A stretch of DNA of 64,000 nucleotides from Triticum aestivum. Taxonomy: Eukaryota; Streptophyta; Magnoliopsida; Poales; Poaceae. Every line of letters begins with the position of its first letter. Within the stretch, counting starts at the first letter, position 1. The translations under genes and the position numbers were made by a program. Of this stretch, positions 10,167 through 23,068 are shown in pieces. The notes below the pieces were generated by a model. The model did no database searches. It saw only the letters and a program-made list of their open reading frames with translations, and was not told where the DNA came from. The DNA is taken from NCBI RefSeq assembly GCF_018294505.1, contig NC_057796.1:271405466-271469465 (forward strand). Direction: 5' to 3'.

Positions 10167-12800
10167 AGGAGCCACCACCAGGGCCAAATGACCCGGGTTA
10201 TCAACCCGGGGAGGGTGATCCTCCCTCCTCCACACAATAGGCTGCTCAGACCATCTTAAATAGCGTGGAACCGCCGGCTCAACAGCATTCACAGCCCTCT
10301 TATGAAGCTTCTGATATCGCTTACACAGACTGGTGGTAAATACATGATACTGTCCACCGTTAAGCTGCTTTGGATTGGTCTGATAACCCCCCTGCTGCTG
10401 TTGATGACCCTGGCCAGACTACTGATTAAAGCCCCCTTGACCGTTCTGTGGATTAGAACTTGAGCCGCCGCCCAGGCCATGAAAACCGCCAGCGCCTGAG
10501 CCGCCGCCCGGGCCATGGTTGCCATTAAAAGCATTGGAATTCTTAAAGGCTTTCATGATTGCACAATCCTTCCATAGATGAGTAGCTGGCTTCTCCCTAG
10601 AGCCATACCTTGGACAAGGCTCATTCAACAGCTGCTCCAGCGTCGGGCCTAACCCGCCGGCTCGGGGAGGTGGCCTCCCCTTGCGTCGTTGGTTATTCCC
10701 CTGTGAGCTGGCGTTGGCCACGAACTCTAGGCTGCCGTTGGCCTTACGCTTGCCACCTCCTTGGTTCCCCGGGTTATGCTGAGGACCCTTGCCATTGCCG
10801 TTCTTCTTTCCCTTCCCTGTCCTTTCATCATCTGAAGCGGGGTCCTTGGTACTATCAGAGTCGGCGTACTTGACGAGAGCCGCCATCATCGTACCCATAT
10901 CATTGCAGTCGCGCTTAAGCCGTCCGAGTTTCATCTTCAAGGGCAGGAAACGACAATTCTGTTCCAACATTAAGACTGCAGAGCCGGCATCCATCTTATC
11001 AGATGAATGTATTATCTCCTTGACCCGGCGAACCCAATGTGTCGTAGACTCACCCTCCTGCTGTTTACAGTTAGTCAAATCCACAATTGACATAGACTGC
11101 CTATAGGTATCCTTGAAGTTTTGGATGAACCGGGCTTTCAACTCAGCCCAAGAGCCGATGGAATTCGGTGGTAGCCCTTTCAACCAAGTGCGGGCGGTCC
11201 CATCTAGCATCATGGTGAAGTACTTGGCCATCGCCGCTTCACTGACCTCCAGCAATTCCATGGCCATCTCGTAAGTCTCGATCCAGGCTCCGGGCTGTAA
11301 ATCAGCCGTGTAATTAGGCACCTTCCTAGGCCCTTTGAAATCCTTGGGTAGACGCTCATTGTGGAGAGCCGACACTAAACAAGGGACACCTCCAGTCCTC
11401 GTAGGGATACCCACATCGACGGAAGTCGTCGGATAAACCGGGGGAGTCTGGTAAGCCGTCAACTGAGGCACCTGCTCCGCCTCCTGCCGCGCTCTGTCTT
11501 GGTCTGTTGCGTGAAAGGCTCCGTTATGAGCTGGGCCATGGCCAGGGGGCGGGTCATGGCGTCGGACATTACTTGAGCCGGTCGCTGAGACCATGTGTCT
11601 GCTATAACTCGGGCTCCGGCCTGGACGAGGGGTTGAGTGGATCATGTCCCGGCTGTAAGAGTACGCCTCTTGCTGCGCCGGCGCTGTCTGAAGGAGTTCT
11701 CTAACCCGGCGGGTTTCAATAGCCGTTGGAGAGTCGCCGTCAATTGGGAGAGCCGCCAGCCGTGCTGCTGCGGCGACCATGTTCTCCAGCGGGTTAGCAT
11801 AATGACCCGGTGGTATTGGCACATACTGAGGCGGGGCAGGGTTCACCCGGGGAGGCCCCATCACTTGTGGCTGAACAGGGGTCCCAGACCCGGGCACTAT
11901 GATTCCCGGCGGGTTACTAGACCCTGCACCTGGCGTGTTGAAGAGGTTTCGAGGATCGTAGACCGGAGGGAGTCGAGATTGGGCCTTTTGATGCCTCCTT
12001 CTCATGACCTCATTGGACGCGTTCTGATCCATCGTGAGCCGGAAGGACTGCGCCTGAATCAACTGAGTCTGGGCGTCGAGAGCCGCCCTCTCCGCGGCCA
12101 TCCTGATCCCTTCCGCCGCCAGATCCTCCTTGGCTTTCACTAGATCTAATTTTAACTGCGCCACCTCCGCGTCATGCTAAGCTTGATCCGCCGGGTCAAC
12201 CGTGGCGGTCAACAGGGCCGTCATCTTGTCCGTGAGATCCATCAGCACCTGAGCCGGCGAGGGCACCGGGTTTCCTGACCCAGTGGCAGGGTTTTGAACA
12301 GGTTGCGCACCGGCCATGAAGATCCCAACCCGGCTCGGCGGCTCAAAAGGACCCGGAATACTGTCACCATCGGAACAACCCCTGAGCCTGCCATCTTGAA
12401 GTTGATACAACGAGTTTGACTCATCTGTGGACGACTCGCCGTCAGAGCCGGCGGCCGTCTCATCACCAGATCCAGACCCTTCAGAGAATCCTCCATGAAC
12501 ACATCCCACAAAAGCATGCCTCAAGGCAGGTAGAGCCCCGGCAGGTCATGCACGCTGAGCCGTCTCGATGAGATCGGCGCAGAGATCCGGCTCAAGGCCC
12601 GGCTCCCCAATCTTGCCAATGAAGACATGAATTCCGCCGAAGGGGACTCGGTACCCGTACTCAATTGAGCCGGCGTCGGGGCCCCAGTTTGCATCGTCGA
12701 TGTAGAGCTTGCCGCGACGACTCTTGGTCATCCGGCCCACAGCGTATCCCTTGAGCCCTTCGAAGCTGCCCTTCAAGAACTCAAATCCACCGTGCGCTGG
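10167..12800 (-). pseudogene. Tat gag, interrupted by several stops
   Basis: One frame runs from just inside the primer site to protease, with in-frame stops at 12546-12548 (TGA), 12177-12179 (TAG), 10419-10421 (TAG) and 10164-10166 (TAG). The largest open part (10419-12164, 581 codons) begins with a coiled coil. It then has the capsid-like retrotransposon gag domain (AWIETYEMAMELLEVSEAAM, ARTWLKGLPPNSIGSWAEL, LTNCKQQEGESTTHWVRRVK) and a basic, Gly/Asn-rich tail. Gag normally forms the virus-like particle that packages element RNA. No classical CCHC knuckle is evident, although a degenerate CPRYGSREKPATHLWKDC block is present. Confidence 0.85.
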
Positions 12801-12819
12801 CCCCACGGTGGGCGCCAAC
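12801..12819 (-). other. Primer binding site of the Tat element
   Basis: On the minus strand TTGGCGCCCACCGTGGGG lies directly after the 5' LTR end (CGACA). The position and the leading TGGCGCC are those of a tRNA primer site. The donor tRNA was not assigned. Confidence 0.65.
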
Positions 12820-13337
12820 TGTCGTGGAATTGTCACGGCAGATGTCCTCGAGTTAGGACTTAGTCGTGGAGCCATCGCAGCTAGGAAGCTTGAAGGGGTT
12901 AAACGGGACAAGGAACACGAGGGTTATACTGGTTCGGCCCCTTACGGTGAAGGTAAAAGCCTACGTCCAGTTGAGCTGATATTGATTAGGGTTTCGATGA
13001 CCAGGGAGCTTAACTGCTACGCCTGGCTCTCGATGAGATCTTACCTGTCCCTAAACCGCCGCCGGGTCGTCCCTTTATATAGAGAGGTTGATGCCCAGCA
13101 GCTCTCAGAGTCCCGGCCGGCTCATAAGAGTGTCCGGCTCGGACTCTCAACTATTCTTGCCTTACACTACAAGTTCTACCATAATAGCGGTTGTAACTAC
13201 AGGCCTTAAGCCATCTCCGGGTCTTAAGCCCATCTTTGGCCCGCCGTCTTCAAGCTTGGCGCCGGGCTTCGTCCGATGACCATTATGAGTAACCCGACCC
13301 CTCCTGGCGGGTGACTCTAAGGTTTATATCCTCAGCA
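12820..13337 (-). repeat. 5' LTR of the Tat element, complete (518 bp)
   Basis: On the plus strand it reads from TGTCGTGGAATTG to CCTCAGCA; on the minus strand it starts TGCTGAGG and ends CACGACA. A TATA-like CTTTATATAGAG lies near 13071-13082 on the plus strand. The inner border is followed by the primer site. The outer border meets Copia LTR sequence at 13338. The target duplication cannot be checked because the left end is not in the window. Confidence 0.85.
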
Positions 13338-14203
13338 CTTAACGTTCGGTGACGATCGGTATTATTAGTTTATGTGATTTGATGTATCGAAGGTAGTTCG
13401 GAGTCCCGGATGAGATCGGGGACATGACGAGGAGTCTTGAAATGGTCGAGACGTAAAGATCGATATATTGGACGACTATATTCGGACATCGGAAAGGTTC
13501 CGAGTGATTCGGATATTTTTCGGAGTACCGGAAAGTTACGGAAATACGGGGGAGAAGTATTGGGCCTAATGGACCAAGTGATGGAAGAGAGGAGGCAGGG
13601 CGCGCGGCACCGAATTGGACTAGAGGGTCGGGCCCCTTTCCTCCTTTCCTCCCTCTCCTTCCTTCTCCCCTCCCCCTTCCTTTCCTCCTCCTAGTAGCAG
13701 TAGGAAAGGGGAGTCCTACTCCTCGTGACGCGCCCTACAGGGGCCGGCTGGCCTCCTCCCTTGCTCCTTTATATACGGGGGCAAGGGGCACCCTAGAACA
13801 CACAAGTTGATCATTGATCCCTTAGCCGTGTGCAGTGCCCCCCTCCACCATAATCCACCTCGATAATATCATAGCGGTGCTTAGGCGAAGCCCTGCGTCG
13901 GTAGCAACATCATCACCATCATCACGCCGTCGTGCTGACGGAACTCTCCCATGAAGCTCTGCTGGATCGGAGTTCGTGGGACGTCATCGAGCTGAACGTG
14001 TGCTGAACTCGGAGGTGTCGTACGTTCGGTGCTTGGATCAGTCAGATCGTGAAGATGTTCGACTACATCAACCGCGTTCTCATAACGCTTCCGCTTAGGG
14101 TCTACGAGGGTACGTGGACGATACTCTTCCCTCTCGTTGCTATGCATCACCATGATCTTGCGTGTGCATAGGAAATTTTCTGAATTTACTACGTTCCCCA
14201 ACA
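13338..14203 (+). repeat. 5' LTR of the outer Copia, 3' part only
   Basis: It begins CTTAACGTTCGGTGACGATC and matches the 3' LTR from about 28623. It contains the TATATA core (CTTTATATACGGGG near 13767) and ends CCCCAACA at 14203. A segment at about 13437-13540 (including the AAATGGTCGAGACG stretch) is absent from the 3' LTR copy, so the two LTRs differ by an indel of about 100 bp. Confidence 0.85.
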
Positions 14204-14577
14204 GTGGCATCCGAGCCAGGTTATTCCGTAGATGTTATATGCATGAGTAGAACACAAGTGAGTTGTGGGCGATACAAGGCATACTGCTTACCAGCATGTC
14301 ATACTTTTGTTCGGCGGTATTGTTGGATGAAGCGGCCCGGACCGACATTACGCGTACGCTTACGCGAGACTGGTTCTACCGACGTGCTTTGCACACAGGT
14401 GGCTGGCGGGTGTCAGTTTCTCCAACTTTAGTTGAACCGAGTCTGACTACGCCCGGTCCTTGAGAAGGTTAAAACAACACTAACTTGATGAACTATCATT
14501 GTGGTTTTGATGCGTAGGTAAGAACGGTTCTTCCTCAGCCCGTAGCAGCCACGTAAAACTTGCAACAACAAAGTAGA
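14204..14577 (+). other. Leader of the outer Copia with degenerate primer site
   Basis: GTGGCATCCGAGCCAGG directly follows the LTR and resembles the usual TGGTATCAGAGCC initiator-Met tRNA primer site of Copia elements, with changes. The leader has no supported ORF. It is cut at 14577 by the Angela-like insertion and resumes at 23069. Confidence 0.6.
14573..14577. other. Target site duplication GTAGA, left copy
   Basis: GTAGA precedes the LTR start TGTTGGGG and is repeated at 23069-23073 right after the other LTR end CCAACA. This five-base duplication marks the exact insertion site of the Angela-like element. Confidence 0.9.
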
Positions 14578-16290
14578 TGTTGGGGAACGTAGCAGAAATT
14601 CAAAATTTTCTACGCATCACCAAGATCAATCTATGGAGTAATCTAGCAACGAGGGGAAGGGGAGTGCATCTACATACCCTTGTAGATCGCGAGCGGAAGC
14701 ATTCAAGAGAACGGGGTTGATGGAGTCGTACTCGTCGTGATCCAAATCACCGATGATCCTAGCGCCGAACGGACGGCACCTCCGCGTTCAACACACGTAC
14801 GGAGCAGCGACGTCTCCTCCTTCTTGATCCAGCAAGGGGGGAGGAGAGGTTGATGGAGATCCAGCAGCACGACGGCGTGGTGGTGGAAGTAGCGGGATCC
14901 CGGCAGGGCTTCACCAAGCGCAAGCGGGGAGGAAGAGGTGTCACGGGAGGGAGAGGGAGGCGCCAGGGCTTAGGTTATTGCTGCCCTCCCTCCCCCCACT
15001 ATATATAGGGCCAAGGGAGAGGGGGGCGCAACCTTGGCCCTTCCTCCAAGGAAGGGTGCGGCCAGGGAGGAGTCCTTCCTCCCCAAGGCACCTCGGAGGT
15101 GCCTTCCCCTTTTAGGACTCTCCCTTTTTCTTATCTCTTGGCGCATGGGCCTCTTGGGGCTGGTGCCCTTGGCCCATATAGGCCAAGGCACACCCCCTAC
15201 AGCCCATGTGGCCCCCCGGGGCTGGTGGACCCCCGGACCCCTTTCGGCACTCCCGGTACAATACCGATAAAGTGCGAAACTTTTCCGGCGACCAAAATAA
15301 GACTTCCCATATATAAATCTTTACCTCCGGACCATTCCGGAACTCCTCGTGACGTCCGGGATCTCATCCGGGACTCCGAACAACTTTCGGGTTACCGCAT
15401 ACTAATATCTCTATAACCCTAGCGTCACCGAACCTTAAGTGTGTAGACCCTACGGGTTCGGGAGACATGCAGACATGACCGAGACGACTCTCCGGTCAAT
15501 AACCAACAGCGGGATCTGGATACCCATGTTGGCTCCCACATGCTCCTCGATGATCTCATCGGATGAACCACGATGTCGAGGATTCAATCAATCCCGTACG
15601 CAATTCCCTTTGTCTATCGATATGTTACTTGCCCGAGATTCGATCGTCGGTATCCCTATACCTTGTTCAATCTCGTTACCGGCAAGTCTCTTTACTCGTT
15701 CCGTAACTCACATCATCCCGTGATCAACTCCTTGGTCACATTGTGCACATTATGATGATGTCCTACCGAGTGGGCGCAAAGGTACCTCTCCGTTTACACG
15801 GAGTGACAAATCCCAGTCTCGATTCGTGCCAACCCAACAGACACTTTCGGAGATACCTGTAGTGCACCTTTATAGCCACCCAGTTACGTTGTGACGTTTG
15901 GTACACCCAAAGCATTCCTACGGTATCCAGGAGTTGCACAATCTCATGGTCTAAGGAAATGATACTTGACATTAGAAAAACTCTGAGCAAACGAACTACA
16001 CGATCTTGTGCTAGGCTTAGGATTGGGTCTTGTCCATCACATCATTCTCCTAATGATGTGATCCCGTTATCAACGACATCCAATGTCCATGGTCAGGAAA
16101 CCGTAACCATCTATTGATCAACGAGCTAGTCAACTAGAGGCTTACTAGGGACATGGTGTTGTCTATGTATCCACACATGTATCTGAGTTTCCCATCAATA
16201 CAATTCTAGCATGGATAATAAACAATTATCATGAACAAGGAAATATAATAATAACCTATTTATTATTGCCTCTAGGGCATATTTCCAACA
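14578..16290 (-). repeat. 3' LTR of the Angela-like element
   Basis: It runs from TGTTGGGGAACG to TTTCCAACA on the plus strand. It is followed inward by GTCTCCCACTTGCACTAGAG, whose complement is the purine-rich CAAGTGGGAGAC before the LTR start. A TATA core (CACTATATATAG) lies near 14998. It carries 6 bp more than the other copy near 16168. Confidence 0.93.
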
Positions 16291-19200
16291 GTCTCCCACT
16301 TGCACTAGAGTCAATAATCTAGTTCACATCACCATGTGATTAACACTCACAGGTCACATCACCATGTGACCAACATCCAAAGAGTTTACTAGAGTCATCA
16401 ATCTAGTTCACATCACTATGTGATTAACACTCAATCAGTTCTGGTTCGATCATGTTATGCTTTGTGAGAGAGGTTATTAGTCGACGGGTCTGAACCTTTC
16501 AGATCCTGTGTGCTTTACGAATATCTATGTCATCTTGTGGATGCTACCACGCGCTATTTGGAGCCATTTCAAATAATTGCTCTACTATACGAATCCGGTT
16601 TACTACTCAGAGTCATCCGGATTAGTGTCAAAGTTCGCATCGACGTAACCCTTTACGACGAACTCCTTTTCACCTCCATAATCGAGAAAATCCTTAGTCC
16701 ACTAGATACTAAGGATAAGTTCGACCGTTGTCATGGATCCATTCCCGGATCACTATTGTACCCCTTGACCAACTCATGAAAAGGCACACTTCATGTGCGG
16801 TACACAGCATAGCATACTGTAGAGCCTACGTCTAAAGCATAGGGGACGACCTTCGTCCTTTCTCTCTCTTCTGCTGTGGTCAGGTCTTGAGTCTTACTCA
16901 ATACTCACACCTTGTAATACAGCCAAGAACTCCTTCTTTGCTGATCTATTTTGAACTCTTTCAAAATCATGTCAAGGTGTGCGTTCTTTGAAAGTATCAT
17001 CAGGCGTCTTGATCTATCTCTATAGATCTTGATGCCCAATATGTAAGCAGCTTTATCCAGGTCTTCCTTTGAAAAACTCCTTTCAAACAACCCTTTATGC
17101 TTTCCAGAAATTTTACATCATTTCGGATCAACAATATGTCATTCACATATACTTATCAGAAATGTTGTAGCGCTCCCACTCACTTTATTGTAAATACAAG
17201 TTTCTAACAAACTTTGTATAAACCCAAAAACTTTGATCACTCCATCAAAGCGTATATTCTGACTCCGAGATGCTTGTCTAGTCCATGGAAGGATCGCTGG
17301 AGCTAGCATACCTTTTAGCATCCTTAGGATCGACAAAACCTTTCTGATTGTATCACATACAACCTTTCCTTACGAAAACTGGTAAGGAAACTTGTTTTGA
17401 CATCCATCTGTCAGATTTCATAAATGCAGCTAATGCTAACATGATTCCGACGGACTTAAGCATCGCTACAGATGAGAAAATCTCATCGTAGTCAACTCCT
17501 TGAACTTGTGGAAATACTCTTTGCCACAAGTCGAGCTTCATAGATGGTAACATTACCGTCCACGTCCGTCTTCTTCTCAAAGATCCATTTATCTCGGATT
17601 TCATGGCTTCTAACCATTTGTCGGAATATGGGCCCACCATCGCTTCTCCATAGCTCGTAGGTTTAGTATTGTCTAACAACATGATATCTAAGACAGGATC
17701 ACATACCACTCTGAAGTAGCACGCATCCTCGTCGTCCTACGAGGTTTGGTAGTGACTTGATCCGAAGTTTCATGATCACTATCATAAGCTTCCACTTCAA
17801 TTGGTGTAGGTGCCACAGGAACAACTTCCTGTTCCCTGCTACACGCTAGTTGAAGTGATGGTTCAATAACCTTACCAAGTCTCCACCATCCTCCCACTCA
17901 ATTCTTTCGAGAGAAACTTTTCCTCGAGAAAGGACTCGTTTCTAAAAGCAATTACTTTTGCTTCCAGATCTGAAATAGGATGTATACCCAACCGTTTTGG
18001 GTTTTCTATGAAGATGCATTTATCCGCTTTGGGTTCGAGCTTATCAGCTTGAAACTTTTTCACATAAGCATCGCAGCCCCAAACTTTTAAGAAACGACAA
18101 CTTAGGTTTCTCTAAACGGTGTCGTCTCAACGGAATTGCGTGTTGCCCCTTTTAAAGTGAATTCGGTTGTCTCTAATGCCTAACCCATAAACGATAATGG
18201 TAATTCGATAAGAAACATCATGGTATGCACCATATCCAATAGGGTGCAGTTATGATGTTCGGACACACCATCACACTATGGTGTTCCAGGCGGTATTAAT
18301 TGTGAAACACTTTCCACAATGTCTTAATTGTGTGCCAAACTCGTAACTCATATACTCATCTCTATGATCATATCACAGACATTTTATCCTCTTGTCACGA
18401 CGATCTTCAACTTCACTTTGAAATTACTTGAACCTTTCAATAATTCAGACTTGCGTTTCATCAAGTAAATACACTCAGCATCTACTCAAATCATATGTGA
18501 AGTAAGAACATAACGATATCCACTGCATGCCTCAGCACTCATTGGACCGCACACATCAAAATGTATTACTTCCAACAAGTTGCTCTCTTGTTCCATCTTA
18601 CTGAAAACGAGGCCTTTCAGTCATCTTGCCCATGTGGTATGATTTGCATGTCTCAAGTGATTCAAAATCAAGTGAGTCCAAACAATCCATCTGCATGGAG
18701 TTTCTTCATGCATATATACCAATAGACATGGTTCGCATGTCTCAATCTTTTCAAGAACGAGTGAGTCCAAAGATCCATCTACATGGAGCTTCTTCATGCG
18801 TTCTATACCAATATGACTCAAATGGCAGTGCCACAAGTATGTGGAACTATCATTACTATTTTATATCTTTTGGCACGAACATGTGTATCACTACGATCGA
18901 GATTCATTTTAGGTGCAAGACCATTGAAGGTATTATTCAAATAAACAGAGTAACCATTATTCTTCTTAAATGAATAACCGTATTGCGATAAACATAATCC
19001 AATCATGCTCAACGCAAACACCAAATCTCGATAGTAGAGGGAGCATGCGATGCTTGATCACATCAACCTTGGAAACACTTCCAACATACATCGTCATCTC
19101 ACCTTTAGCTAGTCTCCATTTATTCCGTAGCTTTTATTTCGAGTTACTAACACTTAGCAACCAAACCGGTATCTAATACCCTAGTGCTGCTAGGAGTACT

Positions 19201-21361
19201 AGTAAAGTACACATTCATATAACGTATATCCAATATACTTCTGTCGACCTTGCCCGCCTTCTCATCTACCAAGTATCTAGGGTAGTACTGCTTCAGTGAC
19301 CGTTCCTCTCATTACAGAAGCACTTAGTCTCGGGTTTGGGTTCAACCTTGGGATTCTCCACTAGAGCAGCAAATGACTTGCTGTTTCATGAAGTATCCCT
19401 TTTGCCCTTGCCCTTCTTAAACTAGTGGTTTTACTAACCATCAACAATTGATGCTCCTTCTTGATTTCTACTTTCGCGGTGTCAAACATCGCGAATAGCT
19501 CAAGGATCATCATAACTATCCCTGATATGTTATAGTTCATCACGAAGCTCTACTAGCTTGGTGGCAGTGACTATGGAGAACCATCACTATCTCATCTGGG
19601 AGATTAACTCCCACTCGATTCAAGCGATTGTGGCACTCAGACAATCTGAGCACATGCTCAAGGATTGAGCTTTTCTCCCTTAGTTTGCAGGCTTAAGAAA
19701 CTTGTCAGAGGTCTCATACCTCTTGACGTGGGCACTAGTCTGAAATCCCAATTTCAGTCTTCGGAACATCTCATATGTTCTGCGACGTTTCAAAAACCGT
19801 CTTTGGTGCCACAATTCTAAACCGTTAGCATTACACACTGAACTATCACGTAGTTATCAAAACGTGTATGTCAGATGTTCCGCAACATCTACAGATGACG
19901 CTGAGGTTCAGCACACCGAGCGGTGCATTAAGGACATAAGCCTTCTGTGCAGCAATGAGGACAATCCTTAGTTTACGGACCTAGTCCGCATAATTGCTAC
20001 TACCAACTTTCAACTAAATTTTCTCTAGGAACGTATCTTAAACAGTAGAACTAAAGCGTATGACATAATTTGCAAAGACCTTTTGACTATGTTCATGATA
20101 ATGAAGTTCATATGATTATTGAATGAACTCCCACTCAGATAGACATCCCTCTAGTCATCTAAGTGATACATGATCCGAGTCAAACTAGGCCATGTCCGAT
20201 CATCACGTGAGACGGACTAGTCATCATCGGTGAACATCTCCATGTTGATCGTATCTTCTATACGACTCATGCTCGACCTTTCGGTCTCTTGTGTTCCGAG
20301 GCCATGTCTGTACATGCTAGGCTCGTCAAGTCAACCTAAGTGTTTTGCATGTGTTCCGAGGCCATGTCTGTACATGCTAGGCTCGTCAAGACCCGTTGTA
20401 TTCGAACGTTAGAATCTATCACACCCGATCATCACGTGGTGCTTCGAAACAACGAACCTTCGCAACGGTGCACAGTTAGGGGGAACACGTCTCTTGAAAT
20501 TGAGTGAGGGATCATCTTACTTACTACCGTCGTTCTAAGCAAATAAGATGCATAACATGATAAACATCACATGCAATCAAATAGTGACATGATATGGCCA
20601 ATATCATTTTGCTCCTTTGATCTCCATCTTCGGGGCACCATGATCATCTTTGTCGCCGGCATGACACCATGATCTCCATCATCATGATCTCCATCATTGT
20701 GTCTTCATGAAGTTGTCACGCCAACGATTACTTCTACTTCTATGGCTAACGCGCGTAGCAACAAAGTAAAGTAATTTACATGGCGTTATTCAATGACACG
20801 CAGGTCATACAAAAATTAAAGACAACTCCTATGGCTCCTGCCGGTTGTCATATTCATCGACATGCAAGTCGTGATTCCTATTACAAGAATATGATCAATC
20901 TCATACATCACATATATCATTCATCACATCTTCTGGCCATATCACATCACATAGCACATGCTGCAAAAACAAGTTAGACGTCCTCTAATTGTTGTTGCAA
21001 GTTTTTACGTGGCTTGTATAGGTTTCTAGCAAGAACGTTTCTTACCTACGTAAAACCACAACGTGATATGCCAATTTCTATTTACCCTTCATAAGGACCC
21101 TTTTTCATCGAATCCGTTCCGACTAAAGTGGGAGAGACAGACACCCACTAGCCACCTTATGCAACTAGTGCATGTCAGTCGGTGGAACCTGTCTCACGTA
21201 AGCGTACGTGTAAGGTCGGTCTGGGCCGCTTCATCCCACAATGCCGCCGAAACAAGATAAGACTAGTAGCGGCAAGAAGAATTGGCAACATCTACGCCCA
21301 CAACTACTTTGTGTTCTACTCGTGCATAGAAACTACGCATAGACCTAGCTCATGATGCCAC
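16291..21361 (-). pseudogene. Degenerate interior of the Angela-like element
   Basis: Short minus-strand frames retain Copia similarity. An RT piece lies at about 16905-17336 (includes DKAAYILGIKIYRDRSRRL). The integrase-to-RT transition is at about 17353-18063 (WLEAMKSEING, VDYDEIFSSVAMLKSVG). A GAG-pre-integrase piece is at about 18621-18836 (MWHCHLSHIGIERMKKLHVD). Gag-like remains follow toward 20000 and a non-coding leader toward 21361. Stops and shifts are so frequent that no protein can be made. A degenerate primer site (complement of CTCATGATGCCAC) adjoins the right LTR. Confidence 0.75.
20291..20390. repeat. Tandem duplication with 60-bp period
   Basis: A 40-base block beginning GTGTTCCGAGGCCATGTCTG at 20291-20330 recurs identically at 20351-20390, separated by 20 unrelated bases. 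It lies in the leader or gag-start region of the Angela-like element. Confidence 0.85.
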
Positions 21362-23068
21362 TGTTGGGGAACGTAGCAGAAATTCAAAATTTTCTACGCA
21401 TCACCAAGATCAATCTATGGAGTAATCTAGCAACGAGGGGAAGGGGAGTGCATCTACATACCCTTGTAGATCGCGAGCGGAAGCATTCAAGAGAACGGGG
21501 TTGATGGAGTCGTACTCGTCGTGATCCAAATCACCGATGATCCTAGCGCCGAACGGACGGCACCTCCGCGTTCAACACACGTACGGAGCAGCGACGTCTC
21601 CTCCTTCTTGATCCAGCAAGGGGGGAGGAGAGGTTGATGGAGATCCAGCAGCACGACGGCGTGGTGGTGGAAGTAGCGGGATCCCGGCAGGGCTTCACCA
21701 AGCGCAAGCGGGGAGGAAGAGGTGTCACGGGAGGGAGAGGGAGGCGCCAGGGCTTAGGTTATTGCTGCCCTCCCTCCCCCCACTATATATAGGGCCAAGG
21801 GAGAGGGGGGCGCAGCCTTGGCCCTTCCTCCAAGGAAGGGTGCGGCCAGGGAGGAGTCCTTCCTCCCCAAGGCACCTCGGAGGTGCCTTCCCCTTTTAGG
21901 ACTCTCCCTTTTTCTTATCTCTTGGCGCATGGGCCTCTTGGGGCTGGTGCCCTTGGCCCATATAGGCCAAGGCGCACCCCCTACAGCCCATGTGGCCCCC
22001 CGGGGCTGGTGGACCCCCGGACCCCTTTCGGCACTCCCGGTACAATACCGATAAAGTGCGAAACTTTTCCGGCGACCAAAATAAGACTTCCCATATATAA
22101 ATCTTTACCTCCGGACCATTCCGGAACTCCTCGTGACGTCCGGGATCTCATCCGGGACTCCGAACAACTTTCGGGTTACCGCATACTAATATCTCTATAA
22201 CCCTAGCGTCACCGAACCTTAAGTGTGTAGACCCTACGGGTTCGGGAGACATGCAGACATGACCGAGACGACTCTCCGGTCAATAACCAACAGCGGGATC
22301 TGGATACCCATGTTGGCTCCCACATGCTCCTCGATGATCTCATCGGATGAACCATGATGTCGAGGATTCAATCAATCCCGTACGCAATTCCATTTGTCTA
22401 TCGATATGTTACTTGCCCGAGATTCGATCGTCGGTATCCCTATACCTTGTTCAATCTTGTTACCGGCCAGTCTCTTTACTCGTTCCGTAACTCACATCAT
22501 CCCGTGATCAACTCCTTGGTCACATTGTGCACATTATGATGATGTCCTACCGAGTGGGCCCAAAGGTACCTCTCCGTTTACACGGAGTGACAAATCCCAG
22601 TCTCGATTCATGCCAACCCAACAGACACTTTCGGAGATACCTGTAGTGCACCTTTATAGCCACCCAGTTACGTTGTGACGTTTGGTACACCCAAAGCATT
22701 CCTACGGTATCCGGGAGTTGCACAATCTCATGGACTAAGGAAATGATACTTGACATTAGAAAAACTCTGAGCAAACGAACTACACGATCTTGTGCTAGGC
22801 TTAGGATTGGGTCTTGTCCATCACATCATTCTCCTAATGATGTGATCCCGTTATCAACGACATCCAATGTCCATGGTCAGGAAACCGTAACCATCTATTG
22901 ATCAACGAGCTAGTCAACTAGAGGCTTACTAGGGACATGGTGTTGTCTATGTACATGTATCTGAGTTTCCCATCAATACAATTCTAGCATGGATAATAAA
23001 CAATTATCATGAACAAGGAAATATAATAATAACCTATTTATTATTGCCTCTAGGGCATATTTCCAACA
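21362..23068 (-). repeat. 5' LTR of the Angela-like element
   Basis: 1707 bp, from TGTTGGGGAACG to TTTCCAACA on the plus strand, about 99.4% identical by eye to 14578-16290. It holds the promoter that would drive the element on the minus strand (TATATA near 21784). Confidence 0.93.

Larger units (their letters stand above)
678..13337 (-). mobile_element. Tat-lineage Ty3/Gypsy LTR retrotransposon, degenerate
   Basis: The element reads on the minus strand: 5' LTR 12820-13337, primer site, gag, protease, RT, RNase H, integrase, then a long region with an opposite-strand gene, a polypurine tract and a partial 3' LTR (678-841). An archaeal-type RNase H domain before integrase, and an extra antisense ORF between pol and the 3' LTR, are both known marks of the Tat lineage (Retand, Grande, Ogre relatives). 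The coding frame has several in-frame stops and one frameshift, so this copy is not autonomous. It sits inside the 5' LTR of the Copia element that resumes at 13338. Confidence 0.85.
14578..23068 (-). mobile_element. Complete Angela-like Ty1/Copia element (8491 bp)
   Basis: Two LTRs of 1713 and 1707 bp in the same orientation, bounded by GTAGA target duplications, enclose about 5.07 kb. On the minus strand the LTR begins TGTTGGAAATATGCCCTAGA, the known start of Angela/WIS/BARE LTRs. The LTRs differ by ten substitutions and one 6-bp indel by eye, so the insertion is recent. The interior has no long ORF, only scattered Copia pieces, so it probably moved with enzymes supplied by another copy. 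Confidence 0.92.
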
